Assembly: GCF_019042245.1 (NCBI RefSeq)
Contig: NZ_JAHQCX010000001.1
Span: forward strand, 62,001-126,000
Source of the DNA: Diplocloster modestus
Lineage (GTDB): Bacteria; Bacillota; Clostridia; Lachnospirales; Lachnospiraceae
Length of the DNA stretch: 64,000 bases
Reading direction: 5' to 3'
Shown here: positions 33,731-42,496 of the stretch, piece by piece
Layout: every line of letters starts with the position of its first letter
How positions within the stretch are numbered: position 1 is the stretch's first letter
The notes under the pieces: model-generated
Told to the model about the DNA's origin: nothing
Seen by the model: the letters and a program-made list of their open reading frames with translations, nothing else
Database searches by the model: none
Position numbers and translations under genes: made by a program

Positions 33731-33985
33731 ATGATTACCAAATTACAGCTTCAACAAATGAGAAGCGTTGATATTACACAGGTAGACCGCAGCACTTTGG
33801 TTGATATTCGCAATATCCATATCGACAGTTCCTTGCCAGCAGTAAAGAAAATGCAAAGCTACTTGGAGCAGATCGTCAATCCGTATTGTTTTCTTTGCGG
33901 CGATACGCCCGTAAGAATACGGTTTGTCGCAGAGGATAGGACGCTGAAACAATCATTGTGCGATTACTTTTTAAGTCTGAAATAA
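33731..33985 (+). CDS. DUF6870 family protein
   Basis: An 84-residue protein with the pattern QLQQMRSVDITQVDRSTLVD, then NPYCFLCGDTPVRIRF, seen in DUF6870 proteins next to ICE serine recombinases. The ATG follows GGAGGGAAAGAAG. Function unknown; position suggests an accessory role in excision or integration. Confidence 0.72.
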   Translation: MITKLQLQQMRSVDITQVDRSTLVDIRNIHIDSSLPAVKKMQSYLEQIVNPYCFLCGDTPVRIRFVAEDRTLKQSLCDYFLSLK

Positions 33986-34020
33986 CCGCCGACCTTTCCC
34001 TAACCTTATGGGTAAAGACC

Positions 34021-34049
34021 TTGTGATTATGGGGCGAAAATGGTATAAT
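34021..34049 (+). promoter_or_regulatory. Promoter of the ICE serine recombinase
   Basis: TTGTGA (34021-34026), 17 bases, TATAAT (34044-34049), about 33 bases before the recombinase start and upstream of its AAAGGAGG site. Confidence 0.65.
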
Positions 34050-34081
34050 TAACTCGTAATCATAGGGGGAAAGGAGGTATA

Positions 34082-35764
34082 ATGCCCCGCATACGCAAAG
34101 ACAAAGCGGTACGCAGTTATGCAGAGCCGTTTTGGAAAATTGGGCTATACATTCGACTATCCAGAGAGGACGACAACGAGGACGAAAGCGAGAGTGTTAT
34201 CAACCAAGAAAAGATACTCCGCGACTTTGTAGACAGCTATTTTGAGCCAGGCACTTTTGTCATTGTGGACGTGTTTGCCGACGACGGATTGACAGGCACC
34301 GACACAGCGCGACCAAACTTCAAACGGCTTGAGGGCTGCATTGTCCGGAAAGAAGTAAACTGCATGATTATCAAATCCCTTGCACGCGGTTTCCGCAACC
34401 TTGCCGACCAGCAAAAGTTTTTAGAGGAGTTCATACCCATTAACGGCGCAAGGTTTATTTGCACAGGCACGCCATTTATTGACACTTACGCAAACCCCCA
34501 TTCTGCAAGCGGGCTTGAAGTACCTATAAGGGGAATGTTCAATGAGCAGTTTGCCGCGACCACTTCCGAAGAAATCCGCAAAACATTCAAGATGAAACGG
34601 GAACGCGGCGAGTTCATAGGCGCATTTGCCCCTTACGGCTACAAGAAAGACCCAAACGACAAAAACAGCTTGATTGTAGATGAAGAAGCAGCGGAAGTTG
34701 TCAAAAGCATTTACCATTGGTTTGTCAATGAGGGGTACAGTAAAATGGGGATTGCAAAGCGACTTAACCAAATGGGAGAGCCGAACCCCGAAGCCTATAA
34801 GAAGAAAAAGGGCTTTAAGTACAACAACCCCAATTCCGACAAAAACGATGGTTTGTGGTCTGCCAGCACGATTGCAAGGATATTGCAAAATGAAGTTTAT
34901 ACGGGCGTAATGGTGCAAGGCCGTAATCGCGTAATAAGCTACAAAGTACACAAGCAGATCAACGTCCCCGAAGAAGAATGGTTTGTCGTCCCCAACACAC
35001 ACGAAGCGATCATTGACAGGGAAACGTTCGAGAAAGCGCAAGCCCTACATAAGCGCGACACAAGGACAGCCCCCGGCAAACAAGAAGTTTATCTCATGTC
35101 CGGCTTTGTCCGTTGCGCGGATTGCAAAAAGGCCATGCGGCGCAAAACCGCCCGCAATATTGCCTACTACTCTTGCCGCAGCTATACCGATAAGAAGATT
35201 TGCAGCAAACATTCTATCAGGCAAGACAAGTTGGAAAACGCGGTATTGGCAGCGTTGCAAATGCAAATTGCCCTTGTAGATCAGCTTGCAGAAGAAATTG
35301 AACGGATTAACAACGCGCCTGTTATCAACCGGGAAAGCAAGAGATTATCCCATTCCTTGAAACAGGCAGAGAAGCAGCTAAAACAGTACAATGACGCTTC
35401 CGATAGCTTGTACCTTGATTGGAAAAGCGGTGAGATTACCAAAGAGGAATACCGCCGCTTGAAAGGCAAGATTGCAGAACAGATACAACAGCTTGAAGCG
35501 AACATCTCCTATCTGAAAGAGGAAATGCAGGTAATGGCTGATGGTATCGGAACCGACGACCCGTATCTAACCGCCTTTCTGAAATACAAAAATATTCAGA
35601 GCCTTAACCGCGGGATTATGGTTGAACTCGTAAAAGCGGTTTGGGTGCATGAGAACGGGGAAATAACGGTTGACTTCAATTTTGCCGACGAGTACCAGCG
35701 AATTATTGATTACATCGAGAATAATCACAACGTTATCCGAGTGATTGAAAACAAGGCAATCTAA
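34082..35764 (+). CDS. Large serine recombinase (TnpX-like ICE integrase)
   Basis: A 560-residue serine integrase. The N-terminal resolvase domain has catalytic Ser27 in GLYIRLSRED and the motif DDGLTGTDTARP. A recombinase domain follows (about 180-330), then a zinc-ribbon with CADCKKAM and CRSYTDKKICSK, and a C-terminal coiled coil (about 400-490). It catalyses integration and excision of the ICE. It lies at the extreme right end of the element; its stop is about 45 bases from the interrupted phage gene, so the right attachment site falls between 35765 and 35812. Confidence 0.94.
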   Translation: MPRIRKDKAVRSYAEPFWKIGLYIRLSREDDNEDESESVINQEKILRDFVDSYFEPGTFVIVDVFADDGLTGTDTARPNFKRLEGCIVRKEVNCMIIKSLARGFRNLADQQKFLEEFIPINGARFICTGTPFIDTYANPHSASGLEVPIRGMFNEQFAATTSEEIRKTFKMKRERGEFIGAFAPYGYKKDPNDKNSLIVDEEAAEVVKSIYHWFVNEGYSKMGIAKRLNQMGEPNPEAYKKKKGFKYNNPNSDKNDGLWSASTIARILQNEVYTGVMVQGRNRVISYKVHKQINVPEEEWFVVPNTHEAIIDRETFEKAQALHKRDTRTAPGKQEVYLMSGFVRCADCKKAMRRKTARNIAYYSCRSYTDKKICSKHSIRQDKLENAVLAALQMQIALVDQLAEEIERINNAPVINRESKRLSHSLKQAEKQLKQYNDASDSLYLDWKSGEITKEEYRRLKGKIAEQIQQLEANISYLKEEMQVMADGIGTDDPYLTAFLKYKNIQSLNRGIMVELVKAVWVHENGEITVDFNFADEYQRIIDYIENNHNVIRVIENKAI

Positions 35765-35809
35765 CGGCTTGCCTACTCAACATAAAGGAAAATCTAATGT
35801 TGTGCATAA

Positions 35810-36784
35810 ATAAACGGCTCTACTGGCCCACAAGGGCCTCAAGGAGAAACGGGACCTGCGGGGGAAACTGGTCCTACTGGTGCTACGGGGCAGAAAGGGG
35901 CAACGGGGGCGACCGGGGCTAAAGGTGATACTGGACAACGAGGAAGTCAATGGTACTCCGGTACCGGGATCACCGGAACGTCTACAACAGCAACCATATT
36001 TTCGGGATCTGGGGTGTCGGCAGCGTTGGTTGGTGACTATTATCTAAATACTTCTGCCGGATATGTATATAGATGCACAGTAGCCGGTGCTGCCAGTGTG
36101 GCAAAATGGGTATATGCTGGCAGCATTAAAGGGCCAACTGGGGCACAGGGGCCGACGGGACCAACTGGGGCGACTGGTCCGCAGGGCGCGAAAGGGGATA
36201 AGGGTGATAAAGGTGATAGGGGATTACAGGGGCCGCAGGGCGACAAAGGAGATACGGGCGCAGTAGATGCTACCACGGTGATCCCTTTTACCACGCCTTC
36301 TGTGGATACCGATATGGTCAGCGGCGATCCGATCAACATCCTGTTTGGCAAGATCAAAAAACGGTTGTCCGTCCTGGTGGACAAAATTGGTGATCTTACC
36401 ACGCTGACAACGACGTCGAAAACGAGCGCTGTTTCCGCAATTAACGAGCTAAATAATAATTTATCGTGGTCAAAATTATCCGAATCCGCCGTCGTAGGAA
36501 GCACGAATCCCGTAAACCGGGACTTCACGCAATACCGGGAACTACTTATTGTAATTGGCGAAAATACCACAGGAAGTAATACTCGATTTGTTTTCAACAT
36601 TCCAACGGCCTGTTTGACTGACACTATGCAAAAATTCCGGGACGGCTATTATCGTGACAGCAGTGTGAATGCATTTTGTTCCGTAGGTGTTACAACGACC
36701 ACACTGTATGTTACCGATTTTAACATCAACGGTACATCATATATGAGTAATACCAACAATCTTAGGATTGTGTATGCACGGTAA
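35810..36784 (+). pseudogene. Phage collagen-like tail fibre, 5' end removed by ICE insertion
   Basis: From 35810 the frame reads as Gly-X-Y repeats (GSTGPQGPQGETGPAGETG and so on). A globular part follows, a second collagen stretch ([19 protein letters not shown]), a helical neck ending AVSAINEL, and the C-terminal module A from the 15-bp site at 36451. An in-frame stop at 35807, in ICE end sequence, precedes it, and there is no ribosome site. The upstream half should lie at the ICE's left end outside the window. While the ICE is integrated the fibre cannot be made as one protein; precise excision could restore it. Confidence 0.85.
36451..36465 (+). repeat. Cassette recombination site A
   Basis: AAATAATAATTTATC at the start of C-terminal cassette A, in the frame that reads NNNLS. 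The same 15 bases begin cassettes B, C and D in the same codon phase. Confidence 0.75.
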
Positions 36785-36787
36785 TGA

Positions 36788-37061
36788 TTACTTATACAGG
36801 TATCCTACGGACGCGTAGCACCACTGGTTTACGCCTCCAGAGGACGCATTTGATAGCGATAAACTCGTAGGCTTTGCGGATGTACTGCCAAGCAAGTGGC
36901 CGGATACCGCAGCAGCATTAGATGCGCCCGTTACGCTGATCAAAAACGCGCATAAGTCTCCAGTATTGTATTCCAGGGCTATTGTGGTCTCCCCTCCGGT
37001 ATTGAGATTTGCCTGGTACAGTTTTGAACGAAACTTAATAACGGTAGATAAATTATTATTT
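36788..37061 (-). pseudogene. Silent alternative tail-fibre C-terminal cassette B (inverted)
   Basis: On the minus strand, from the shared site (37061-37047), this reads NNNLSTVIKFRSKLYQAN through to GVNQWCYASVGYLYK and stop (36788-36790), about 90 residues. It has no start or ribosome site of its own. It lies tail-to-tail with cassette A, three bases between the stops. Inverting the 611-bp segment 36451-37061 would put B in frame behind the fibre neck and make A silent. It is homologous to cassette D. Confidence 0.8.
37047..37061 (-). repeat. Cassette recombination site B
   Basis: AAATAATAATTTATC on the minus strand, inverted relative to site A. Sites A and B bound a 611-bp segment. Confidence 0.75.
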
Positions 37062-37123
37062 ACCGAACAAATGGTTGGCTTTTGGAAAAGAGGGTGATAG
37101 ACAAAAATTGAGATACCGTTTCA

Positions 37124-37148
37124 GCCGGTCCCTGCGGGGGCCGGTTTT
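37124..37148 (+). terminator. Terminator after the tail-fibre cassettes
   Basis: CCGGTCCC/GGGGCCGG hairpin with a short loop, followed by TTTTAATTT, just before the holin gene. Confidence 0.65.
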
Positions 37149-37172
37149 AATTTAAGAAAGAGAGGAAAAAAG

Positions 37173-37583
37173 ATGGAGAAAATATTTAATACAATCAGTT
37201 TTGTTTTTGGAGTTATCGGAGGATTTATCGCTAAATGGCTAGGGGGCTGGGATGCATTGTTAATAACAATTGTAGCCCTGGCAGCACTGGATTATGCGAC
37301 CGGCGTGATTAAGGGGATCTATAAAAAGCAGCTATCATCCGAGATCGGATATAAGGGGCTGCTTAAAAAGATTGTTATGTTCATTGTGATTGCGGTGGCG
37401 TTTATAATTCAGAGATTAATAAGCGACATTATTCCGCTACGCGAGGTTGTGATCATGTTTTACGTATGCAATGAGGCATTAAGCTTGCTTGAAAATGCGG
37501 CCGAATTTGTGCCGATACCGGATAGGCTGAAAAATACGCTGTTGCAGCTTCGAGATAAAAACGATACGGAGGAAAAAGAATGA
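37173..37583 (+). CDS. Phage holin
   Basis: A 136-residue protein with three hydrophobic stretches (about residues 8-22, 28-48, 68-88) and the pattern ALDYATGVIKGIYKKQLSS of the phage/toxin-secretion holin family. It forms membrane holes that release the endolysin. It overlaps the endolysin gene by four bases (ATGA). Confidence 0.9.
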   Translation: MEKIFNTISFVFGVIGGFIAKWLGGWDALLITIVALAALDYATGVIKGIYKKQLSSEIGYKGLLKKIVMFIVIAVAFIIQRLISDIIPLREVVIMFYVCNEALSLLENAAEFVPIPDRLKNTLLQLRDKNDTEEKE

Positions 37584-38521
37584 GAGGAATAGACGTAAGC
37601 TCCTATCAGGGGCGGATAGATTGGAACGCGGTTAAAAAAGACAATATTGATTTTGTCATCCTCCGGAGCATTACCCAAAACGGGAAGCCGGACGCCCGCT
37701 TTGATGAATATTATACCGGTTCCGTGGCTGCCGGATTCCGCCCGGATGTGTATGTGTACATGTACGATCTGACACCAGAGTCGGCGAGGGTCCGCGCCGG
37801 GAAGGTAGTGGATCTGATCCGAGACCGGCAGGTCAAGCGGGTGTGGCTTGACATGGAGTTGGCAGCACAGCGGAATCTCCCGAAATCCCGCCTGACCGAG
37901 ATCATCAATGCGGCCGCAGAAGTGATCCGGGCCGCCGGATACGAGGTCGGGATCTATTGCAATCAGGATTGGTATGATAATGTCCTGGATGTGCCTAACC
38001 TGCCGTACATGTACTGGATCGCCAGGTATGGATTGAACAACGGGACCGCTCCGGATAAGTATCGCCCGGAGGAAGCTGTGATCTGGCAGCATACCAGCAA
38101 TGGATTGGTGGACGGGATCGCTGGCCGTGTAGACATGAATATCTGCTATAAGCCTGAACTGTTCGACGTCATGTCCGATCCGGCCCCCGCCCCGTCGTCT
38201 GGCCAAGCAGAAGTGGAAGCGTTGCAGAATGCCCTGAACCTGGATGGATACAGGGACGCTGCCGGAAGACCGCTGGTTGTTGACGGGAAGATGGGGCCGC
38301 GTACCCGGGAGGCGATCCGTAAGGTGGTCCTTAAGCGGGGAAGCGACGGGGTGACCGTGGATTGGGTCCAGAAGCGGATCAACGAGATCATGGCTGCTGG
38401 CCTGGACGATGACGGAAAGTTCGGCCCTGCGACCGAAGCTGCCGTGAAAGATCAGCAGGCGCGGGCGGGGCTTGTCGTTGATGGCTTGTGCGGACCGAAG
38501 ACGATCTCCAGTCTACTATAA
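37580..38521 (+). CDS. Phage endolysin: GH25 lysozyme with two peptidoglycan-binding repeats
   Basis: A 313-residue enzyme. It has a GH25 muramidase domain (about residues 1-190; DVSSYQG at 5-11, WLDMEL carrying the catalytic acids, IWQHTS) and two C-terminal peptidoglycan-binding repeats (about 210-255 and 258-312), each ending in a DGK(M/F)GP-type motif. It cuts the glycan backbone at host lysis. Overlap with the holin gene forms the standard lysis cassette. There is no signal peptide, as expected for holin-dependent release. Confidence 0.93.
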   Translation: MRGIDVSSYQGRIDWNAVKKDNIDFVILRSITQNGKPDARFDEYYTGSVAAGFRPDVYVYMYDLTPESARVRAGKVVDLIRDRQVKRVWLDMELAAQRNLPKSRLTEIINAAAEVIRAAGYEVGIYCNQDWYDNVLDVPNLPYMYWIARYGLNNGTAPDKYRPEEAVIWQHTSNGLVDGIAGRVDMNICYKPELFDVMSDPAPAPSSGQAEVEALQNALNLDGYRDAAGRPLVVDGKMGPRTREAIRKVVLKRGSDGVTVDWVQKRINEIMAAGLDDDGKFGPATEAAVKDQQARAGLVVDGLCGPKTISSLL

Positions 38522-38526
38522 GTATA

Positions 38527-38570
38527 AAATTCCCGACCAGTTTTGTTTTTTTATTTCTGGCCGGGAATTT
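38527..38570 (+). terminator. Terminator after the lysis cassette
   Basis: AATTCCCGACCAG pairs with CTGGCCGGGAATT around a T-rich loop, with TTTTATAT following. It is nearly symmetrical and could act on both strands. Confidence 0.8.
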
Positions 38571-38640
38571 TATATATTATCAATGATTTATAGACACTTT
38601 TAAAATTGTGTAATATAATAAAATGAGAGAGGTGAAAAAT

Positions 38641-38853
38641 ATGAAATTATTGAATTTTTTATATCGTATTTTTTTTAATACTGTCTCGTTTTTAGCTGTA
38701 ATGAGCATATGCGTAGCAATTAATATCTTAGTCTTAAGCGAAGAACTCTTATTTTCATTAAACGGATTATTATTAACGGTATTCATTCTAGATATAATTA
38801 TATCTATTTTTTTTACTGTGAAAATAAATCTGTTTCTGACAAAGTATCTTTAG
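38641..38853 (+). CDS. Small two-helix membrane protein
   Basis: A 70-residue protein with two predicted membrane segments (about residues 8-30 and 40-62) and no recognised family. GAGAGGTG precedes ATG 38641. It is AT-rich, unlike the lysis genes. Its 3' end overlaps the convergent 38813-40081 gene by 41 bases. It looks like a prophage accessory (moron) gene. Confidence 0.55.
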   Translation: MKLLNFLYRIFFNTVSFLAVMSICVAINILVLSEELLFSLNGLLLTVFILDIIISIFFTVKINLFLTKYL

Positions 38854-40081
38854 CCAACTTCAATTTTTCTGGAGATATATCAGCTGGTGTTATTTCGAGA
38901 GGAATTATACATTTTTGGATAATATCCCGGACATCTTCTCCTATCATACCATCTAAACTGGCATCAATAAGTTGTGTTTGTATACGATTGATTTTATCTT
39001 CTAAATAATTATCGTCATTAATTTGTTTTGTTGCATCTAATATCTTAGCCTTTTCTTTTTCTTTTTCTTTTTTTAGTTCCAGTTCGAGTTTTTCATTTTC
39101 AAGCCTTTTAGTTCTTAATTCTTCTTTTTTTAATTCCGTATTAATTTTTTCTTGAGCGACTGTGGATTTTAAGGTAAATATTCTTTTTAAAAACTCTGGA
39201 AGATCGTTAATATTATTAATTAGTTTCTGAGATGTAATTAAAATAAGAAAAGCATTAAAAACAGTTTGACCATGATCTACAAAAAAGTCTATTATGTTTT
39301 TTATTGTAAATAAAATTGGCCCTTCTGAACTTACATTAACCTTAGTTGTTACTTTGGATGAATCAAAAAAATGAGAAAAGTATTTTCCGCTTCCGTATAA
39401 AAAACCAGATAGATCTGTTAATCCTATATCGTTCGACTGATTTACAAATAATGATATATGTAAATCACCCTGATAAATGAATATATCGAATATCAAACTT
39501 AAAATCAAAACCGCATGTTCATCAACATCATCAATGCCATTATAATTTCTTAAAGTCTGATAAAGATGATAATTGATTTTTTTAGTTTTTATGCTTCTTA
39601 ATGGAATAATATGCCTCCTTTTTTTATATGGGCATTTTACGTTAATCATTGCGGCAGGTTCTTTTTCTATTCTATATGATATTTCATTTTCTTTTTCAAT
39701 AGTAGCGGTATCATCCTCAAAGTAATCACCCGCTAATGCTATTGTAATTTCTTCAGTCCCTGAATTTGGAATAATAATTAGATCATTTATTTGAATGTCA
39801 TTAATAAAATAATTGCATTTATTAATTACCTTTGTTGTTTGTTTTATATGTGGATGATCTTTTTTTATTTGATCAGGAAGAGTTGGATTAAATTTAACAT
39901 TAAGATTTGTATTTTTATCGATTGTGTTATAACCTAAAGCAACAAATTCGTCTTTAATATATTCATGATAGAAGAAGCCTTTCTTAGATCTGATCATCCA
40001 ATAATGGATATTTGGTGAAATAACAGGTATATTCTGATTAAACGATTCTTCTAAAATATTACCTAGATTTTTATTATCCAT
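38813..40081 (-). CDS. AT-rich prophage protein of unknown function with long coiled coil
   Basis: A 422-residue protein. The N-terminus (IHYWMIRSKKGFFYHEYIKD, then EFVALGYNTID) resembles the opening of EVE/restriction-type sensor proteins. A central mixed domain follows, then a strong charged coiled coil (about residues 315-355, KKEELRTKRLENEKLELELK) and a helical C-terminus. Very low G+C and convergent orientation in the post-lysis region are typical of phage-borne defence or superinfection genes. The function is not established; the defence role is inference. Confidence 0.6.
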   Translation of the reverse strand: MDNKNLGNILEESFNQNIPVISPNIHYWMIRSKKGFFYHEYIKDEFVALGYNTIDKNTNLNVKFNPTLPDQIKKDHPHIKQTTKVINKCNYFINDIQINDLIIIPNSGTEEITIALAGDYFEDDTATIEKENEISYRIEKEPAAMINVKCPYKKRRHIIPLRSIKTKKINYHLYQTLRNYNGIDDVDEHAVLILSLIFDIFIYQGDLHISLFVNQSNDIGLTDLSGFLYGSGKYFSHFFDSSKVTTKVNVSSEGPILFTIKNIIDFFVDHGQTVFNAFLILITSQKLINNINDLPEFLKRIFTLKSTVAQEKINTELKKEELRTKRLENEKLELELKKEKEKEKAKILDATKQINDDNYLEDKINRIQTQLIDASLDGMIGEDVRDIIQKCIIPLEITPADISPEKLKLAKDTLSETDLFSQ

Positions 40082-40178
40082 ATGATTGTCCTCTGGCTTT
40101 TTTATTTATAATATACCAAAAATTTACAGATTACAACATAATGGACAAATATCTTTACAATTTAGTAATCCCCGGTCA

Positions 40179-41099
40179 TCATTGGCCGGGGATTGTGATA
40201 ATATCCTTTCGAGGATCTATGTAAAACAGCATATTATGTCTGTATCTGCCTACAAGTTGCCCCTGCGCCTTAAGTGTGCGGATAATTTTATTGTGGGTTT
40301 CTATACTTATAAGCCGCGGGTGCATGCCTTTATAAAATTTCCCGCAAAATTTGTTAAAACCGCAGTATAGTGGATTGGTAATAATCACAAAGACGGACTG
40401 CGGCGTGGGGCGCTTTCCGCGTTTTCCTCGATATCCTCTTTCGTCACACAACCGTGCAGTTTCTATTAAATTCTTCCGCTCTAAATAAGTTCGTGCCGCA
40501 AAAAGCACATACTCTGCTTCCAACTCATTATACATGAGACTGTCTTTCCCGTGTAGATCATACCCCAGGACGCTGGTACATGTCCGTTTCCCCTGTTCGG
40601 CGCGTTCAGCCATTCCTAACATCACATTTTCGGAGATGATTTCCCGCTCAAATTGTGCAACAAGTCCAAGGATTCCTCTCATAAATCGACCAATCGAGGT
40701 GCTGCTGTCAAACGGTTCAGTATAGCTGGTTAGAAAAGTATTATATTCTTCGATCTGGTCGCAGGTTTCAACCAGATCAATCAAGCATCGGGAAAAACGA
40801 GAAAGCTTCCAGACAAGAACAACTCGTTTTTTATTTTCAGGGTTGTCTTTAATGTCCTTAAGCAACCGCAACAGATCCGGCCGATGGACGATATCTTTTG
40901 CAGATATACCTCGATCCGCATAAAACCCGAGAACCTTGTATCCATGCTCTGTACAGTATTGTCTAAGCTTCTTTTCCTGCGCAGCCAGGGAGTACCCTTC
41001 CTCTGCCTGGTCTGCGGTACTTACCCGGATATATATAAACGCTTCCGTGACTTCTTTTTCTCGACGGAGCTTATATTTCTCGTATAGTCTTTTCTTCAT
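40179..41099 (-). CDS. Serine recombinase (candidate tail-fibre invertase or prophage integrase)
   Basis: A 306-residue serine recombinase. Catalytic Ser27 is in FIYIRVSTADQAEEGYSLA, followed by DRGISAKDI, WKLSRFSRCLIDL, and a recombinase domain (about 180-280, SVFVIITNPLYCGF). It lacks the zinc ribbon and long coiled coil of large integrases and is longer than Hin/Gin invertases. The start at 41099 is supported by AGGTGATC; the longer frame to 41207 has no such site. It lies between the two inverted cassette pairs, which makes it the natural candidate for their inversion. Confidence 0.88.
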   Translation of the reverse strand: MKKRLYEKYKLRREKEVTEAFIYIRVSTADQAEEGYSLAAQEKKLRQYCTEHGYKVLGFYADRGISAKDIVHRPDLLRLLKDIKDNPENKKRVVLVWKLSRFSRCLIDLVETCDQIEEYNTFLTSYTEPFDSSTSIGRFMRGILGLVAQFEREIISENVMLGMAERAEQGKRTCTSVLGYDLHGKDSLMYNELEAEYVLFAARTYLERKNLIETARLCDERGYRGKRGKRPTPQSVFVIITNPLYCGFNKFCGKFYKGMHPRLISIETHNKIIRTLKAQGQLVGRYRHNMLFYIDPRKDIITIPGQ

Positions 41100-41310
41100 A
41101 TGATCACCTATTCTGATTTTGGGATAACAGGAATAGGTTCCGGGCTTTCTCCCTAAAAACCCGTCAAACTTGCTGACCGACGCCCGGTTCGCACTAAACT
41201 GGGCCAAAACTTGCTAAACAGTACACTATTCCTGCATCCACCCCGCCGGGTCTCCGGCGGACGCTTGCGGCTTAAGGATCTGTTTAGAGCCGCCGCAACG
41301 GCTACTATGT

Positions 41311-41586
41311 TTAATCTGTAAATTCCCAGCCTGCCTCCTGCAGGAGCTCAATGGCCTCATCAAGATACTCCTCCGCGCTATATGCGGTCTCAAGTTTGTA
41401 GATCGTCGGACTGCGGTATTCACGCCAATCATTTGAGCTGATGAACGTGTCGCTCCACACATCTGCGTCATCCGTATCAATCATCATTGTGTAGTAAGCA
41501 CCGGTGTCGAGCTTGCAAAAGCGGATGGCTACCGCATATTCCCTTTCGATTTTCCTGGATAATTTTTTGATGCTAGTCTTTTTCAT
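41311..41586 (-). CDS. Hypothetical prophage protein
   Basis: A 91-residue protein beginning MKKTSIKKLSRKIERE, with no recognised family and an acidic C-terminus. AGAAAGGA lies upstream. It is followed on its own strand by the serine recombinase; between them is a CCGCCGG/CCGGCGG hairpin (41243-41260). Confidence 0.55.
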   Translation of the reverse strand: MKKTSIKKLSRKIEREYAVAIRFCKLDTGAYYTMMIDTDDADVWSDTFISSNDWREYRSPTIYKLETAYSAEEYLDEAIELLQEAGWEFTD

Positions 41587-41630
41587 TTCAAATCCTTTCT
41601 GCCCTCATAACCTCCGGGGCGGGTGACATG

Positions 41631-42008
41631 TTATCTTACGTGCTCAATTACGTATTTCGCGCTGGTCATTGCGGAGAACTGATCCATCAGGCTATCCATG
41701 CCGGCATGATACTCATCTACAGTCATTTTCCCGCCGGCCATCATGCATTCACACAGCACGTTTGTTTTGTCGAGTTTCCGATTAATTATGTGTGATGCAT
41801 AACTGATCTGCTTTTCAGTTCCTTCCAAATTCAGCTCACACCGGAAAATCCGGTTAATATCTTTTGAACTTCTCATTTCGATAACTAATGTCATTTCTTT
41901 CGCTTCCTCCCATGCCATTTTCAAACAGAGGGCGAAGATGTTCCGGCTATCCTCCTTTTTGATTTCCCATGCTCTTTTCATGATTTTTCTTAAATCGTAT
42001 TTTTTCAT
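41631..42008 (-). CDS. Hypothetical prophage protein under operator control
   Basis: A 125-residue protein (MKKYDLRKIMKRAWEIKKED...). AAGGAGGAAACGAAG precedes ATG 42008. No family name is recognised, although the opening YDLRKIMKRAWEI occurs in small phage and ICE proteins. Its promoter (minus-strand TATAAT at 42043-42038) carries a CATGA-N4-TCATG operator in its spacer, so it is repressed together with the divergent regulator gene. Confidence 0.6.
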   Translation of the reverse strand: MKKYDLRKIMKRAWEIKKEDSRNIFALCLKMAWEEAKEMTLVIEMRSSKDINRIFRCELNLEGTEKQISYASHIINRKLDKTNVLCECMMAGGKMTVDEYHAGMDSLMDQFSAMTSAKYVIEHVR

Positions 42009-42037
42009 CTTCGTTTCCTCCTTCATTTGATAGTTCA

Positions 42038-42156
42038 ATTATACATGATATCTCATGTAATTTCCATCGACATAATGCATGAAATATCATGTAAAAAGTT
42101 GTGCAAAATGCATTAAAAATCGTGTAATTGACAATGAATGAAAAATCATGTACAAT
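42038..42156. promoter_or_regulatory. Divergent promoters with repeated CATGA-N4-TCATG operators
   Basis: Plus-strand promoter: TTGACA 42128-42133, 17 bases, TACAAT 42151-42156. Minus-strand promoter: TATAAT at 42043-42038 with a weak -35. Palindromic operators CATGA-N4-TCATG lie at 42044-42057 and 42078-42091 (perfect), 42111-42124 (degenerate) and 42137-42150 (one mismatch). One sits in the spacer of each promoter, so bound repressor would block both directions. Confidence 0.78.
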
Positions 42157-42181
42157 AAATAATAGGAAAGGGGTGAAGGAT

Positions 42182-42382
42182 TTGTTGAAATATAAAATTG
42201 ATGTCTTGGAATCGCTAAAAGAGGCTGGATATACGACTACCCGGCTAAGACGGGAAAAACTGTTGAACGAAAGTGCGATACAGTATTTGCGTGAAGGGAA
42301 GCCAGTCGGTCCGGTTCCTCTTAATCAGATATGCAAGTTACTGGATATGCAGCCAGGGAACATTTTAAAATATGTTGAGTAA
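42182..42382 (+). CDS. Small XRE/Cro-like repressor
   Basis: A 66-residue protein with a helix-turn-helix of the Cro/CI-type small family (LLNESAIQYLREGKPVGPVP, LNQICKLLDMQPGNIL). Starts at TTG (42182 or 42185) after GGGGTGAAGG. Operators flank the gene on both sides and overlap its promoter, so it is the likely autoregulated repressor of the CATGA-N4-TCATG sites. Confidence 0.75.
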   Translation: MLKYKIDVLESLKEAGYTTTRLRREKLLNESAIQYLREGKPVGPVPLNQICKLLDMQPGNILKYVE

Positions 42383-42386
42383 AATA

Positions 42387-42439
42387 CATGATAAAACATG
42401 TAAAAGTATATTGACAATACATGAAATATAATGTATACT
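42387..42439 (+). promoter_or_regulatory. Second operator-controlled promoter
   Basis: TTGACA 42411-42416, 17 bases, TATACT 42434-42439. Operators lie at 42387-42400 (CATGATAAAACATG) and in the spacer at 42420-42433 (CATGAAATATAATG). It drives the 45-residue ORF downstream and matches the operators at 42044-42150. Confidence 0.72.
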
Positions 42440-42496
42440 TATATTAAGTTAAGAGATTAACTTAATAGCCGGGGCAGGACGGGGAAAGGAGGAACA

